From a virus: a stretch of 36,298 nt of DNA. A program made the position numbers and the translations under genes. The stretch is taken from positions 1-36,298 of the IMG/VR virus record IMGVR_UViG_3300009537_000078; one strand, written 5' to 3'. Below, piece after piece: positions 24,825 to 31,698 of this stretch; positions within the stretch are counted from its first letter, which is position 1, and the number at the start of each line of letters is the position of its first letter. The notes under the pieces are model-generated. The model made no database searches and had not been told where the DNA came from. It was given only the letters and a program-made list of their open reading frames with translations.

Positions 24825-26546
24825 ATGCCGGTACAAGTAGGCCAGACAATATCAGCCGACGACTTCGCAAAACTTAAGGGGATAAAGCCGACAGGATCGC
24901 CGCCCGTGGGAGCGACTACTAGCGCAGACGAATTCTCTAAGATGTCTCAAGAACCGACCCTACCGACTTCTCCTACCCAACCTCCCACCTTCGCCCAAGA
25001 GCACCCGTTCCTTTCGGCTGTTCCGGAGGCTGGTATCGGTGTAGCGAAAAGTGCGGCGTCCTCACTTGCTGGCCTGGCTTCATTGGGAGAAAAACTTATC
25101 ACTCGTCCGATAGATGTTGGGATGTCGAAACTTACTGGTAAGCCACCCATTCTCCCCGTTACTGGCCCGACTACTGGTGAGCAAATACAACAGTCACTAG
25201 CTTTACAAGAAACTGGTCCGGCGCAGGCAGTCGGCAAAGGACTGGAACAGATAGGGGAACTTATCGCCCCTATCGGATTAGAGGAAGCCGGAGTCAATCT
25301 CGCTTCCAGAATCGCCCCTAAAGTCCCTAAACTGGCGCAGGGAGCGTTGAAACTAGCCGGTAAGGCATTGGGAGGAGCGACGGAGTTTGGAGTCAAATCC
25401 GCCCTTCAAACGGGTGGAAATGTACAGCAGACAGAACAGGCTGCCGAATTAGGAGCCTTGTTTCCTCCTGCCGAAGTCGCCCTAGGTGGTTTGGGCAAAC
25501 TGGCAGGAAAAGTTGGTACGGAACTTTTCGGGAAAATCACGGGAGCCGGTGAAGCCGCTCTGCGGGAAGCCTACAACAATCCGAATGTTATGAAGTTCGC
25601 CCGGCAAGGAAATAAAGAAAGTCTCGCTCAGCAGGCTTTGGATGAAGCAAAAATTGGATTGAATAAAATCAAACAGCTTCGTGGTAGGGCCTACTCGGCC
25701 GCTCTTAGGAAGATCAAATCAACCAAGCAAATGATTGATCCTATCGTTTCAGGTGCGAGGGATAAGGCGCGACAGTTGATGGATAAAATGGATATCAAAA
25801 TAAAGCCCGGTAAGCTCCTTAATAATCTTGACTTCGGAGTAAGTGTTATCGAAAAAGGTCAGGGTTCAGTCCAAAAGGCGTTTAATGACGTGATGAAGTG
25901 GACGGACAACACCCCCGCTGGATTGGATACCCTGAAAAAGAAGCTATCTTTTTACCTCGATGAACTTCGCGATGCTCCGGGTGCATATCAATTCGTGAAA
26001 GGGCTGCGTGATGAAGTTAGGTCTGGTCTTGAGAAAAATGTCCCTGGATATAAGGCAATGACCGCTGGATACCATCAGGCTTCCAATTTAATTGAGGATT
26101 TACAAAAGACTCTTTCGCTGGGAGATAAAACCAGTCGCGATGCTGGACTTAGGAAAATCATGTCTGCTATACGTCAAGATAACGGCTTGCGCCAGGACAT
26201 GCTTCGGACGCTCGGATCGGCCGGCGGTAAGGATGTCATAGGAAAGGTGGCCGGTGCACAACTCTCACCTTTATCCGCTAGAGGTTTTGCCGGCACATTA
26301 GAAGGCCCGGTAAGCATTATAGCTGCCTTGAACCCTACCCACATCCCTGCCGTTATCGCTTACCTTGCCGCTTCCTCACCTAGATTAGTAGGTGAAGCGA
26401 TAAGCTTATTAGGGCGGACAAAAGGACGGATATTGACCCCCGTTGTCAAAAAAGGCTTAGAGGCTCTTATTCTACAAGCCTCTCGTCCAAGTCCTGATTC
26501 TTCCGCTTCAACTCAAACAGAACTTCGTCCACCCACGAACCAATAG
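24825..26546 (+). CDS. Large internal virion or ejection protein (putative), 573 aa
   Basis: A Pro/Thr-rich N-terminus with two similar segments (ISADDFAKLKGI, TSADEFSKMSQ), then Ala/Gly-rich amphipathic helices (residues 75-200, for example GIGVAKSAASSLAGLASLGEKL). A mixed helical core and a C-terminal hydrophobic stretch (PTHIPAVIAYLAASSP) follow. This fits an ejection protein that inserts into the cell envelope. Its last 80 bases overlap a minus-strand mini-gene (26467-26589). No lytic transglycosylase signature was seen. Confidence 0.6.
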   Translation: MPVQVGQTISADDFAKLKGIKPTGSPPVGATTSADEFSKMSQEPTLPTSPTQPPTFAQEHPFLSAVPEAGIGVAKSAASSLAGLASLGEKLITRPIDVGMSKLTGKPPILPVTGPTTGEQIQQSLALQETGPAQAVGKGLEQIGELIAPIGLEEAGVNLASRIAPKVPKLAQGALKLAGKALGGATEFGVKSALQTGGNVQQTEQAAELGALFPPAEVALGGLGKLAGKVGTELFGKITGAGEAALREAYNNPNVMKFARQGNKESLAQQALDEAKIGLNKIKQLRGRAYSAALRKIKSTKQMIDPIVSGARDKARQLMDKMDIKIKPGKLLNNLDFGVSVIEKGQGSVQKAFNDVMKWTDNTPAGLDTLKKKLSFYLDELRDAPGAYQFVKGLRDEVRSGLEKNVPGYKAMTAGYHQASNLIEDLQKTLSLGDKTSRDAGLRKIMSAIRQDNGLRQDMLRTLGSAGGKDVIGKVAGAQLSPLSARGFAGTLEGPVSIIAALNPTHIPAVIAYLAASSPRLVGEAISLLGRTKGRILTPVVKKGLEALILQASRPSPDSSASTQTELRPPTNQ

Positions 26547-26589
26547 TTCCACACACGAAAGCTAATGCGATGCCAGCTAGTAAGTTCAT
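26467..26589 (-). CDS. Antisense mini membrane protein, 40 aa
   Basis: Begins MNLLAGIALAFVCGTIGSW (one membrane helix) and ends in a charged helix (ELKRKNQDLDERLVE). It has both a promoter (26619-26646, minus) and a strong Shine-Dalgarno (AGGAG eight bases before the ATG), unlike most genes here. It overlaps the 3' end of the ejection-protein gene in antisense. Candidates are a small toxin-like peptide, a lysis accessory or an anti-host peptide. No family recognised. Confidence 0.65.
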   Translation of the reverse strand: MNLLAGIALAFVCGTIGSWVDEVLFELKRKNQDLDERLVE

Positions 26590-26618
26590 ATGAATCTCTC
26601 CTAATACATACACCCCCA

Positions 26619-26646
26619 TCTATACTCATAATCCCTAAACTGTCAA
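26619..26646 (-). promoter_or_regulatory. Minus-strand sigma-70 promoter for the antisense mini-gene
   Basis: Read on the minus strand, -35 TTGACA (26646-26641), 16-bp spacer and -10 TATAGA (26624-26619). It lies in the gap between the ejection-protein gene and the ATP-grasp gene and points toward 26589. A transcript from it would be antisense to the end of the late operon. Confidence 0.65.
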
Positions 26647-26654
26647 GTACCTCT

Positions 26655-28037
26655 ATGGCCGCTCTTAAGAAAATATTCATCACTTCATTCTATGGAGAAG
26701 GGTTGGCCATTGGCTATCAGCTCCAACGCGAAGGGGTCAAGGTCTATGCATCCATCATCGCGGACATCAACGACACCGTGACGCAGTGGGAAAAGAAGAA
26801 AACCGAGGACCAAGAAAACAAGAAAAAAAGACTTTCTTTGTTCGACGGTATCATAGAAAAACAACCGATCGATGGTTGGGTCGATTTCGTATCAAAGAAC
26901 GCGGACTCCAACTCGTTTATCCTTAACGATTTCAACAGCACGTGGAAATATGCTGAACAATTATCTACCCTAGGAATTGTCGGGATATATCCAACCGAAG
27001 ACGATAGGCGCCTCGAGATTGATCGGGCATTCGCAAAGGATTTTATTAAAAAACATTATCCGGAGGTCGAGATAGCGGAGGAGCATGAATTCAAAAAGGT
27101 AACTGATGCTATAAAGTTTGTTGAAGGTTCATCTGATTCTTTTTGTATCAAGGGGAACAACGATGACGCCCCGACCTTCGTCCCCGATACTGACGACGAG
27201 GAGGCAGCCAACTTATCTACGGTAAATAAGTTGAACGACGAAAAGACGATCTACGAAAAGGGTGGCTTCATCCTCGAAAAGAGAATCAAAAACTGTAAGG
27301 AACTCAGTCCCCAGGCTTGGTTTGTTAACGGAGAAATGGTCGCCACTTCTCTCGATATTGAATTAAAACGTATAGGAGCTGGCGATATAGGTTTTATGAC
27401 TGGTTGCGCTGCCGATCTGGTATTTGAAACGCCGATTGACTCTGAAATTAACAAGGTGGCCTTCCCGCCCATCGTTAAGAAGATGGCAAAAGATCATCCA
27501 GGGGTTTTTATCTGGGACTTATCGCTTCTTTATGATCCTGAAACCGGAACAGCTTACGGCTCGGAATTCTGCCCCGCCCGACCAGGATACAATGCTTTCT
27601 TTACCGAGCTGGCTCATCAGGAGGAGAAGAAAGTCTTTTTTGAACGCCTGATGTCGGGTCAAAGTCCCTACGAAGACAAGTCGGCTAAGTTTGGAGCCTC
27701 TATTCGCATCTTCAATTTCAAGTCTTCTGGCGGAGATATGAGCGTACCAGAAGGTAAGCGAATCGAACTTACCGGAGAGACAGAACAGAACTGCTGGCCG
27801 ATGGACGTGAAGGAAGGAAAAGAAGGGATGGAATCTATTGGATGGGATTATCAATTGGCGGTGGTCACAGGGACTGGCGATACCATCAAGCAGGCTGCCA
27901 AGGAGGCATATAAGGCCGTAGCGGGATTTGGATTCGTTGATAAGGTCAATAGGCCCATGGAAGACTATCTAAGTACCAAATATCCATCCAGCATTGTTAA
28001 CCGGTATGACTGGGGCTCGAGAGAAGGCCTCTGGTAG
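26655..28037 (+). CDS. PurD-like ATP-grasp ligase, 460 aa
   Basis: I chose the ATG at 26655 (MAALKKIFITSF); an upstream frame start at 26565 would add an unrelated 30 residues. The order of segments follows phosphoribosylamine-glycine ligase: a Rossmann-like start (KIFITSFYGEGLAIGYQLQREGVKV), a central EKGGFILEKRI, then ELKRIGAGDIGFMTGCAADL (about 237-256), which matches PurD's KR-x-x-D-G-D-x-G-P-x-T-G-G-M segment. A GSEFCPARPGYNAFF follows in the region where PurD has metal-binding residues. Some PurD positions differ (FMTG for PNTGG), so the substrate may not be phosphoribosylamine and glycine. It lies at the end of the late operon. Confidence 0.75.
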   Translation: MAALKKIFITSFYGEGLAIGYQLQREGVKVYASIIADINDTVTQWEKKKTEDQENKKKRLSLFDGIIEKQPIDGWVDFVSKNADSNSFILNDFNSTWKYAEQLSTLGIVGIYPTEDDRRLEIDRAFAKDFIKKHYPEVEIAEEHEFKKVTDAIKFVEGSSDSFCIKGNNDDAPTFVPDTDDEEAANLSTVNKLNDEKTIYEKGGFILEKRIKNCKELSPQAWFVNGEMVATSLDIELKRIGAGDIGFMTGCAADLVFETPIDSEINKVAFPPIVKKMAKDHPGVFIWDLSLLYDPETGTAYGSEFCPARPGYNAFFTELAHQEEKKVFFERLMSGQSPYEDKSAKFGASIRIFNFKSSGGDMSVPEGKRIELTGETEQNCWPMDVKEGKEGMESIGWDYQLAVVTGTGDTIKQAAKEAYKAVAGFGFVDKVNRPMEDYLSTKYPSSIVNRYDWGSREGLW

Positions 28038-28064
28038 CCCCTATAAGCCCATTACAGCGTCTTT

Positions 28065-28172
28065 ATGGCTTTAGACAACACTTGTCCCACCGAAGAGTTT
28101 ATCGACGGCGTAGAGTTCGATAATGAGCCAGTCGTCGTGGACTGGGAAAAGGAGACCGATGACATCGAGTAA
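28065..28172 (+). CDS. Tiny acidic protein, 35 aa
   Basis: A 35-residue, strongly acidic peptide (for example FIDGVEFDNEPVVVDWEKE) with one cysteine. The reading frame is clean between the ATP-grasp gene and the zinc protein at 28187. No SD. It may be a real small protein, perhaps a DNA mimic by charge, but the evidence is limited to its frame and context. Confidence 0.45.
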   Translation: MALDNTCPTEEFIDGVEFDNEPVVVDWEKETDDIE

Positions 28173-28186
28173 AGGATACATCGAAA

Positions 28187-28363
28187 ATGAGTGAAAACAT
28201 AAAAAAGACCATCACTCTCTACTGCACCAGGTGTAAGGAACGAACCGTGCATGTTCTCTCGATGAGAAGTCCCGCTACATATTGGTATGCATGTCAAAGG
28301 ATATACATGGGAAAACCATGCGGTATCATGCATGCTTTAGTCGAAGATATTGACGGGCAATGA
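28187..28363 (+). CDS. Zinc-binding mini-protein, 58 aa
   Basis: Contains CTRC (residues 13-16), then CQRIYMGKPCG later, a four-cysteine zinc ribbon. An AGGA lies about 12 bases before the ATG. It is similar in plan to the next gene (C-x-x-C ... YYAC ... CG), suggesting a duplicated pair. Function unknown. Confidence 0.6.
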   Translation: MSENIKKTITLYCTRCKERTVHVLSMRSPATYWYACQRIYMGKPCGIMHALVEDIDGQ

Positions 28364-28397
28364 ATCATGTGTTTATCTACCGTCATGGAGGTATCAC

Positions 28398-28604
28398 ATG
28401 GGCAATGTTCCAAAGACAATCGATATCAGTGTCGTGCGAGTCTGCTTCAGTTGCATGTCGGAGACGACCCATCGTCTGATTGCAGCGAGCAACCGCTCGA
28501 TATACTATGCATGTACGGGGATGGGGTGTTCTGGAAAGCTGTCTGTGCCAGCACCTTCAAATCTCCTGCAGCAATGGGAACGCGTCCCAGCTCTCTGCCC
28601 GTGA
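28398..28604 (+). CDS. Zinc-binding mini-protein, 68 aa
   Basis: I chose the ATG at 28398 because a GGAGG sits six bases upstream; starts at 28350 or 28367 in other frames are less supported. It has CFSC near residue 16, then IYYACTGMGCSGKL, the same zinc ribbon plan as the previous protein. The stop lies inside the terminator stem (28599-28650). Confidence 0.55.
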   Translation: MGNVPKTIDISVVRVCFSCMSETTHRLIAASNRSIYYACTGMGCSGKLSVPAPSNLLQQWERVPALCP

Positions 28605-28650
28605 CGGCGTTAGGGGTAATGTACTAGCCCCAAGTCGTCACGGCTTTTTT
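28599..28650. terminator. Intrinsic terminator between converging operons
   Basis: CCGTGACG (28599-28606) pairs with CGTCACGG (28636-28643), with an inner GGGG/CCCC stem (28613-28616/28628-28631), then TTTTTT on the plus strand. It closes the rightward operon. The leftward operon's last gene stops inside the same stem, so one hairpin may insulate both directions, although the minus side lacks an equally clear T-run. Confidence 0.8.
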
Positions 28651-28949
28651 ATACAATCATCAAACAGTCGTAACGGCCCAGTGTCTGTGTAAATCTTAGG
28701 ACTGACGATGTTAGCCAATTTGGAAGCCCTGGAAACGCAATATCGTATATGGGCAAGGTTCAGGGGGGTGGATGTGACCATTTTTCTAACAGTTATTACC
28801 CTGTTATAGAGACCTCTCAAGAAGAAACCATAGGCCATGGAGAATACCATCAATGTTAAAAACAACATCATGGCCCTCCTGTCCTTTTGGCCCTCCCTTT
28901 GCACAATGATCTCTGCCGCGATGTCGTCTAGTTCGTATCTAGATGGCAT
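28638..28949 (-). CDS. Small membrane protein, 103 aa
   Basis: I chose the ATG at 28949 (TGATATG junction); longer starts to 29021 overlap the upstream gene. A charged N-terminus (MPSRYELDDIAAEII) precedes one transmembrane segment (MMLFLTLMVFSMAYGFFLRGL), then a basic tail. It is the last gene of the minus operon. Function unknown. Confidence 0.55.
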   Translation of the reverse strand: MPSRYELDDIAAEIIVQREGQKDRRAMMLFLTLMVFSMAYGFFLRGLYNRVITVRKMVTSTPLNLAHIRYCVSRASKLANIVSPKIYTDTGPLRLFDDCIKKP

Positions 28950-28950
28950 A

Positions 28951-29421
28951 TCATTCCTGCGGCCACTTGATTCCAAAGTATTCGTCATATTTATACTTCT
29001 CACCGTGTGCTTTCCACGCACTTACTCCCATCGGGGTTTCGGTCTTTGGGGAGCATTCGGGACAAGGCACTAGACAAAGGCATGGCTTGCCGATTTCCCA
29101 TCCTGATGGTTCAGGACAGACGCTGCAAAGAGTACATTCTCGATTATTGGTCGTATGCGTGTCTCTTCGTTTGCCGCACTTACAGCAGTTCAGACAGGCA
29201 CAGAGTGTAGACAATGACAATGCAGGCTTCTCTTGATGTGGATCCTCATGGGTGACGCCGCAGGAGCAGGGTCCGAAGTGATGTGTTTGTCCTTCTGGGG
29301 AATCGTTCATCATATCTTTACATTCTCCATGACAGAAATAATCTTGATGATGCTGGTCTGCTTCATTCGCGGTTATTATCTTGCTCTCCTCATGCACAGG
29401 AACTTGCCGCAGACGTCGCAT
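28951..29421 (-). CDS. Cysteine-rich protein, probably frameshifted at its start
   Basis: The frame 29421-28951 has 156 codons with many Cys and His (for example FGPCSCGVTH, CACLNCCKCGK, CTLCSVC, CLVPCPEC), suggesting several zinc sites. Just upstream, in another frame, an AGGAG precedes ATG at 29429 coding MVKCDVCGKFLCMRRAR before a stop near 29379. That CDVCGKFL piece plus the FCHGEC of the long frame would make one normal zinc ribbon. The gene therefore probably started at 29429 and carries a one-base shift, or a sequencing error. Confidence 0.5.
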   Translation of the reverse strand: MRRLRQVPVHEESKIITANEADQHHQDYFCHGECKDMMNDSPEGQTHHFGPCSCGVTHEDPHQEKPALSLSTLCACLNCCKCGKRRDTHTTNNRECTLCSVCPEPSGWEIGKPCLCLVPCPECSPKTETPMGVSAWKAHGEKYKYDEYFGIKWPQE

Positions 29422-29473
29422 TTGACCATCATATCTCCTCTATTAAGGTAAGAACGAAAGTCAGGAAGAGCTA

Positions 29474-29821
29474 TCATGTCCCCAGAGATTTAATAGCGTC
29501 GATGGTTTCATAGAGGCATTGATTGAATCCTTCGTGGGCATAATAATCTTCCAAGTTCTCATCGACTCCTCGTTCTATTTTTTTCTTCTCTGGCAACGCT
29601 TCCATCACCCTTTCAATCGTCTCATCCCTAGCCTTCGCTATCTCGGAACGAATGAAGGGTTTGATCTTCTCATCAAATTCTTTTTCCATCTCAGCGAGGA
29701 TGGTGGAGAGAGTTGTCGAGGTCTTTGGCATATGCTTCTGGCAAAGATGAAGACCGCCGTTCTCCTGATTGACAGCGTATAGGTTACAGTCCTTTTCGGT
29801 ACATAACATTCCATGACTCAT
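29474..29821 (-). CDS. Zinc/coiled-coil hypothetical protein, 115 aa
   Basis: The N-terminus has CTEKDC then CQKH, a possible zinc site. A long charged helix follows (STILAEMEKEFDEKIKPFI and onward). The C-terminus (YYAHEGFNQCLYETIDAI) is a short motif found in small phage proteins. It starts MSHG at 29821. Function unknown. Confidence 0.55.
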   Translation of the reverse strand: MSHGMLCTEKDCNLYAVNQENGGLHLCQKHMPKTSTTLSTILAEMEKEFDEKIKPFIRSEIAKARDETIERVMEALPEKKKIERGVDENLEDYYAHEGFNQCLYETIDAIKSLGT

Positions 29822-29888
29822 ATCCCAAGTTTAGACGTTATCGTGATTTAAGAGTCGTAACATTGTTCGGCAAACGGGATGGGAGGTG

Positions 29889-30092
29889 TCAGTGACCTTT
29901 GTTCCATGGAGTTGAGCCTTTTAATGTCTTACTTATTTTCATCCTTGTCTCCTTAGAAGGAGAGTGTCCTTTTAGACTTTTACTTAATTTTAATCTAGTT
30001 TCTTTTGACAAGGTGTGTCCTTTCAAACTGTTGCTTATTTTATTTTTATGTTCCTCGCTCAACGTGCAGGTTGGCCATCGTCTAATTACCAA
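29889..30092 (-). CDS. NUMOD3-repeat protein, remnant of a homing endonuclease
   Basis: Three near-identical segments of the NUMOD3 type (LSEEHKNKISNSLKGH, LSKETRLKLSKSLKGH, PSKETRMKISKTLKG), a DNA-binding helix repeat of GIY-YIG and HNH homing enzymes, ending PWNKGH. No nuclease domain is attached. The start is uncertain (TTG at 30092, overlapping the upstream stop). It may be a degraded element or a freestanding DNA-binding peptide. Confidence 0.55.
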   Translation of the reverse strand: MVIRRWPTCTLSEEHKNKISNSLKGHTLSKETRLKLSKSLKGHSPSKETRMKISKTLKGSTPWNKGH

Positions 30093-30310
30093 CTAATTAA
30101 GCCATTACCATTGTCATCGCCATTACCATTGCCATAGCCATTGCCATAGCCATCGCCATGGCCACTGCCATAGCCACTGCCATCGCCATTGCCATTGCCA
30201 CTGCCACTGCCACTGCCACTGCCATAGCCATTGCCATAGCCATTGCCATAGCCATTGCCATAGCCATAGCCATTGCCATAGCCATTGCCGTAGTTTTTAA
30301 GAGCTTCCAT
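30086..30310 (-). CDS. Gly/Tyr/Asn hexanucleotide-repeat protein, 74 aa
   Basis: I chose the ATG at 30310, twelve bases after the upstream stop; an ATG at 30376 would overlap that gene. It begins MEALKNYGNGYGNG and consists of Gly in every second position alternating with Asn, Tyr, Ser or Asp, with a LISW end. The DNA is a six-base tandem repeat. Such sequences change length easily by slippage. The composition resembles low-complexity, phase-separating or glycine-rich loop proteins; that is an inference. Confidence 0.5.
   Translation of the reverse strand: MEALKNYGNGYGNGYGYGNGYGNGYGNGYGSGSGSGSGNGNGDGSGYGSGHGDGYGNGYGNGNGDDNGNGLISW
30102..30292. repeat. Hexanucleotide tandem repeat (GCCATN)n
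   Basis: Roughly 30 imperfect copies of GCCATA, GCCATT, GCCACT or GCCATC in plus orientation. The period of six keeps every frame open in translation, which explains the artificial Met-Ala frame on the same strand. It is the only microsatellite-like tract of this size seen in the window. Confidence 0.9.
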
Positions 30311-30321
30311 ACGATCCGATT

Positions 30322-30690
30322 CTAACTTCTCCAAATCGGAGCCGAGACTATTACATTCTTGGAAGTCTCTGTGCATGGCATGACAGTGTTCGCATCAAGC
30401 AAAGTCATCTCGGGAACTTCCTGCGTTATCTTACTTTCGGTCAGGTTCTTGATACCTTCCTGCGTCAACTGGGCAAGAGAAGCCGCGCCTTTCCAATACC
30501 AGATATTACGGGCATTGACGATGATGATCTTCGTTCCTTCCTGTTCTTTGATATACCCTGCCCACACGCCGGACTGACAACCGCGGACGATGCAATACTT
30601 CATGCCTTTATGAGACTTGGCCGGAACACTTGTCGGAACGCTGTCTGCTCTGACGTACTTCACTCCATCTACGATTAGTTCTTTTGCCAT
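30322..30690 (-). CDS. DUF6948-like small phage protein, 122 aa
   Basis: Contains MKYCIVRGCQSGVWAGYI, then KIIIVNARNIWYWKGAASL and a helical LAQLTQEGIKNLT. This ordered pattern is typical of a small phage family listed as a DUF; I recall it by pattern only. It starts at 30690 after a structured non-coding stretch. Function unknown; the family occurs in early or accessory regions. Confidence 0.65.
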   Translation of the reverse strand: MAKELIVDGVKYVRADSVPTSVPAKSHKGMKYCIVRGCQSGVWAGYIKEQEGTKIIIVNARNIWYWKGAASLAQLTQEGIKNLTESKITQEVPEMTLLDANTVMPCTETSKNVIVSAPIWRS

Positions 30691-30922
30691 AAGACTTTTA
30701 GTTTATTATCACCGCCATGACCCGCCATCCTTTCCCATACGGCACCACTAGGTTGGGGAAAGCGGGTCGTGGCGACAGCCGTATCGTGCGGCAACACGGC
30801 TATCGTCTCCCTGCATGGTTTTAACCTTGGTCGGTTATGCTGGCGGGCTTGATAGTTTAGCGTCATATCAAGGACGCGGGATGGTTGCTAGCGGGCTATT
30901 CAGATTTTCCATCGCTTCCATA
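30691..30922 (-). ncRNA. Structured RNA leader upstream of the DUF6948-like gene (candidate)
   Basis: 230 bases without a gene. Read on the minus strand, the stem CGATAGCCGT with ACGGCTGTCG (30805-30796 with 30782-30773) has 10 pairs with one G-U, which would be a mismatch on the plus strand, so the minus strand is favoured. A second long hairpin joins 30768-30762 with 30725-30719 and 30761-30756 with 30736-30731 (7 + 6 pairs). No T-run follows. It may be a 5' leader with regulatory fold. Confidence 0.5.
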
Positions 30923-31093
30923 TCAATTTAATTCTTCGTGGCAATCCTTACAATGATAGTCAGGTTCCGTCGCTGTGGGGCCTGTGTAGTAAACCGTTCC
31001 ATTAGGGTGATTCCTTAATCGGCACCAGAAGTTCTTGAAAGAGGCCGGTTTGAATAAGGCATATTGGATTCTGCCAATGATGTTCCAGGTCAT
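30923..31093 (-). CDS. Small hypothetical protein with C-terminal CxxC, 56 aa
   Basis: Begins MTWNIIGRIQYALFKPA and ends DYHCKDCHEELN. The NGTVYYTGPTATEPDYHC segment followed by CxxC suggests a half zinc ribbon or a short metal site. The frame is clean and has no overlap with neighbours. It fits with the many small Cys-pair proteins of this arm. Confidence 0.5.
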   Translation of the reverse strand: MTWNIIGRIQYALFKPASFKNFWCRLRNHPNGTVYYTGPTATEPDYHCKDCHEELN

Positions 31094-31176
31094 ATAAGTG
31101 GAGAATTAACAGCACGATAGGTTTCAATGCAATGGAGTCAGGTTCCCATGTTCTACACCCGACCCCGTGGAGAAGG

Positions 31177-31329
31177 TCAGACCCTTCCCTTTGATAAGGC
31201 TTTGTCTATCTCCCTTCTAATCCAATCGGAGAAGGTCATGTCGTTGACGTAGAGAAGAAGGAAGAAGTCCTTTTTCTTCTTCCGGTCGATGAAGACGCGG
31301 CTTTCAACGTAGTCGATAAGTTTTTTCAT
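31177..31329 (-). CDS. Small RHH-like DNA-binding protein, 50 aa
   Basis: A basic N-terminal segment (ESRVFIDRKKKKDFFLLL) leads to YVNDMTFSDWIRREIDKAL, shaped like the strand-helix-helix part of ribbon-helix-helix repressors. The start overlaps the HNH gene stop (ATGA), so it is coupled to it. DNA binding and regulation are inferred from shape only. Confidence 0.5.
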   Translation of the reverse strand: MKKLIDYVESRVFIDRKKKKDFFLLLYVNDMTFSDWIRREIDKALSKGRV

Positions 31330-31697
31330 AGGCTTTTCAGATAGGCTTTCGCTGTAAGGAGTTCCATAATTTTGTCTTTCTTTTTATACAGATGTACTCG
31401 GATTATGAGAGCGGAGTGGCATGCTTCGCCTAATTGCTTCTTCTTGAAGGCGATATATTCTTCACGGTAGTCGCCGCCCCATCGTCTATGGCAATTGGCA
31501 CAGAGAGCGTCGCAATTCTCGGGGTCGAACCTGGTATTACGATTGCTCCGTGAGTAATAGTGGGAACATTGTAGTCCGATGATGCCTTTGCCTCCTTCTC
31601 CGGGCCGGCCGCAGGCCACGCACTTCTTATCCCGTCTCCTGATGAATTCGGAGAAGTAGCGGTCGGCAGGTTCTATGCGTATGCTGTTCCAGCCCAT
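31326..31697 (-). CDS. HNH nuclease, NinG-like, 123 aa
   Basis: Has CVACGRPGEGG (zinc), then LQCSHYYSRSNRNTRFDPEN and CDALCANCHRRWGG. The C-x-x-C, H, N-C and C-x-x-C-H layout is that of NinG-like/HNH recombination nucleases, small enough to be a single domain. A C-terminal basic helix follows. It starts one base after the DUF6745-like gene (TGATATG) and probably processes recombination intermediates. Confidence 0.75.
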   Translation of the reverse strand: MGWNSIRIEPADRYFSEFIRRRDKKCVACGRPGEGGKGIIGLQCSHYYSRSNRNTRFDPENCDALCANCHRRWGGDYREEYIAFKKKQLGEACHSALIIRVHLYKKKDKIMELLTAKAYLKSL

Positions 31698-31698
31698 A

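Noticed and set aside
30097-30285. Minus-strand frame coding alternating Met and Ala
   Set aside because: It is a by-product of the six-base repeat, which keeps several frames open. The Gly-rich frame has a proper start after the previous gene.
30102-30292. Repeat array as a CRISPR
   Set aside because: There are no spacers; it is a continuous hexanucleotide repeat.
30675-30866. Minus-strand frame of 63 codons
   Set aside because: It overlaps the structured region and the next gene start, lacks motifs and has no good start context.
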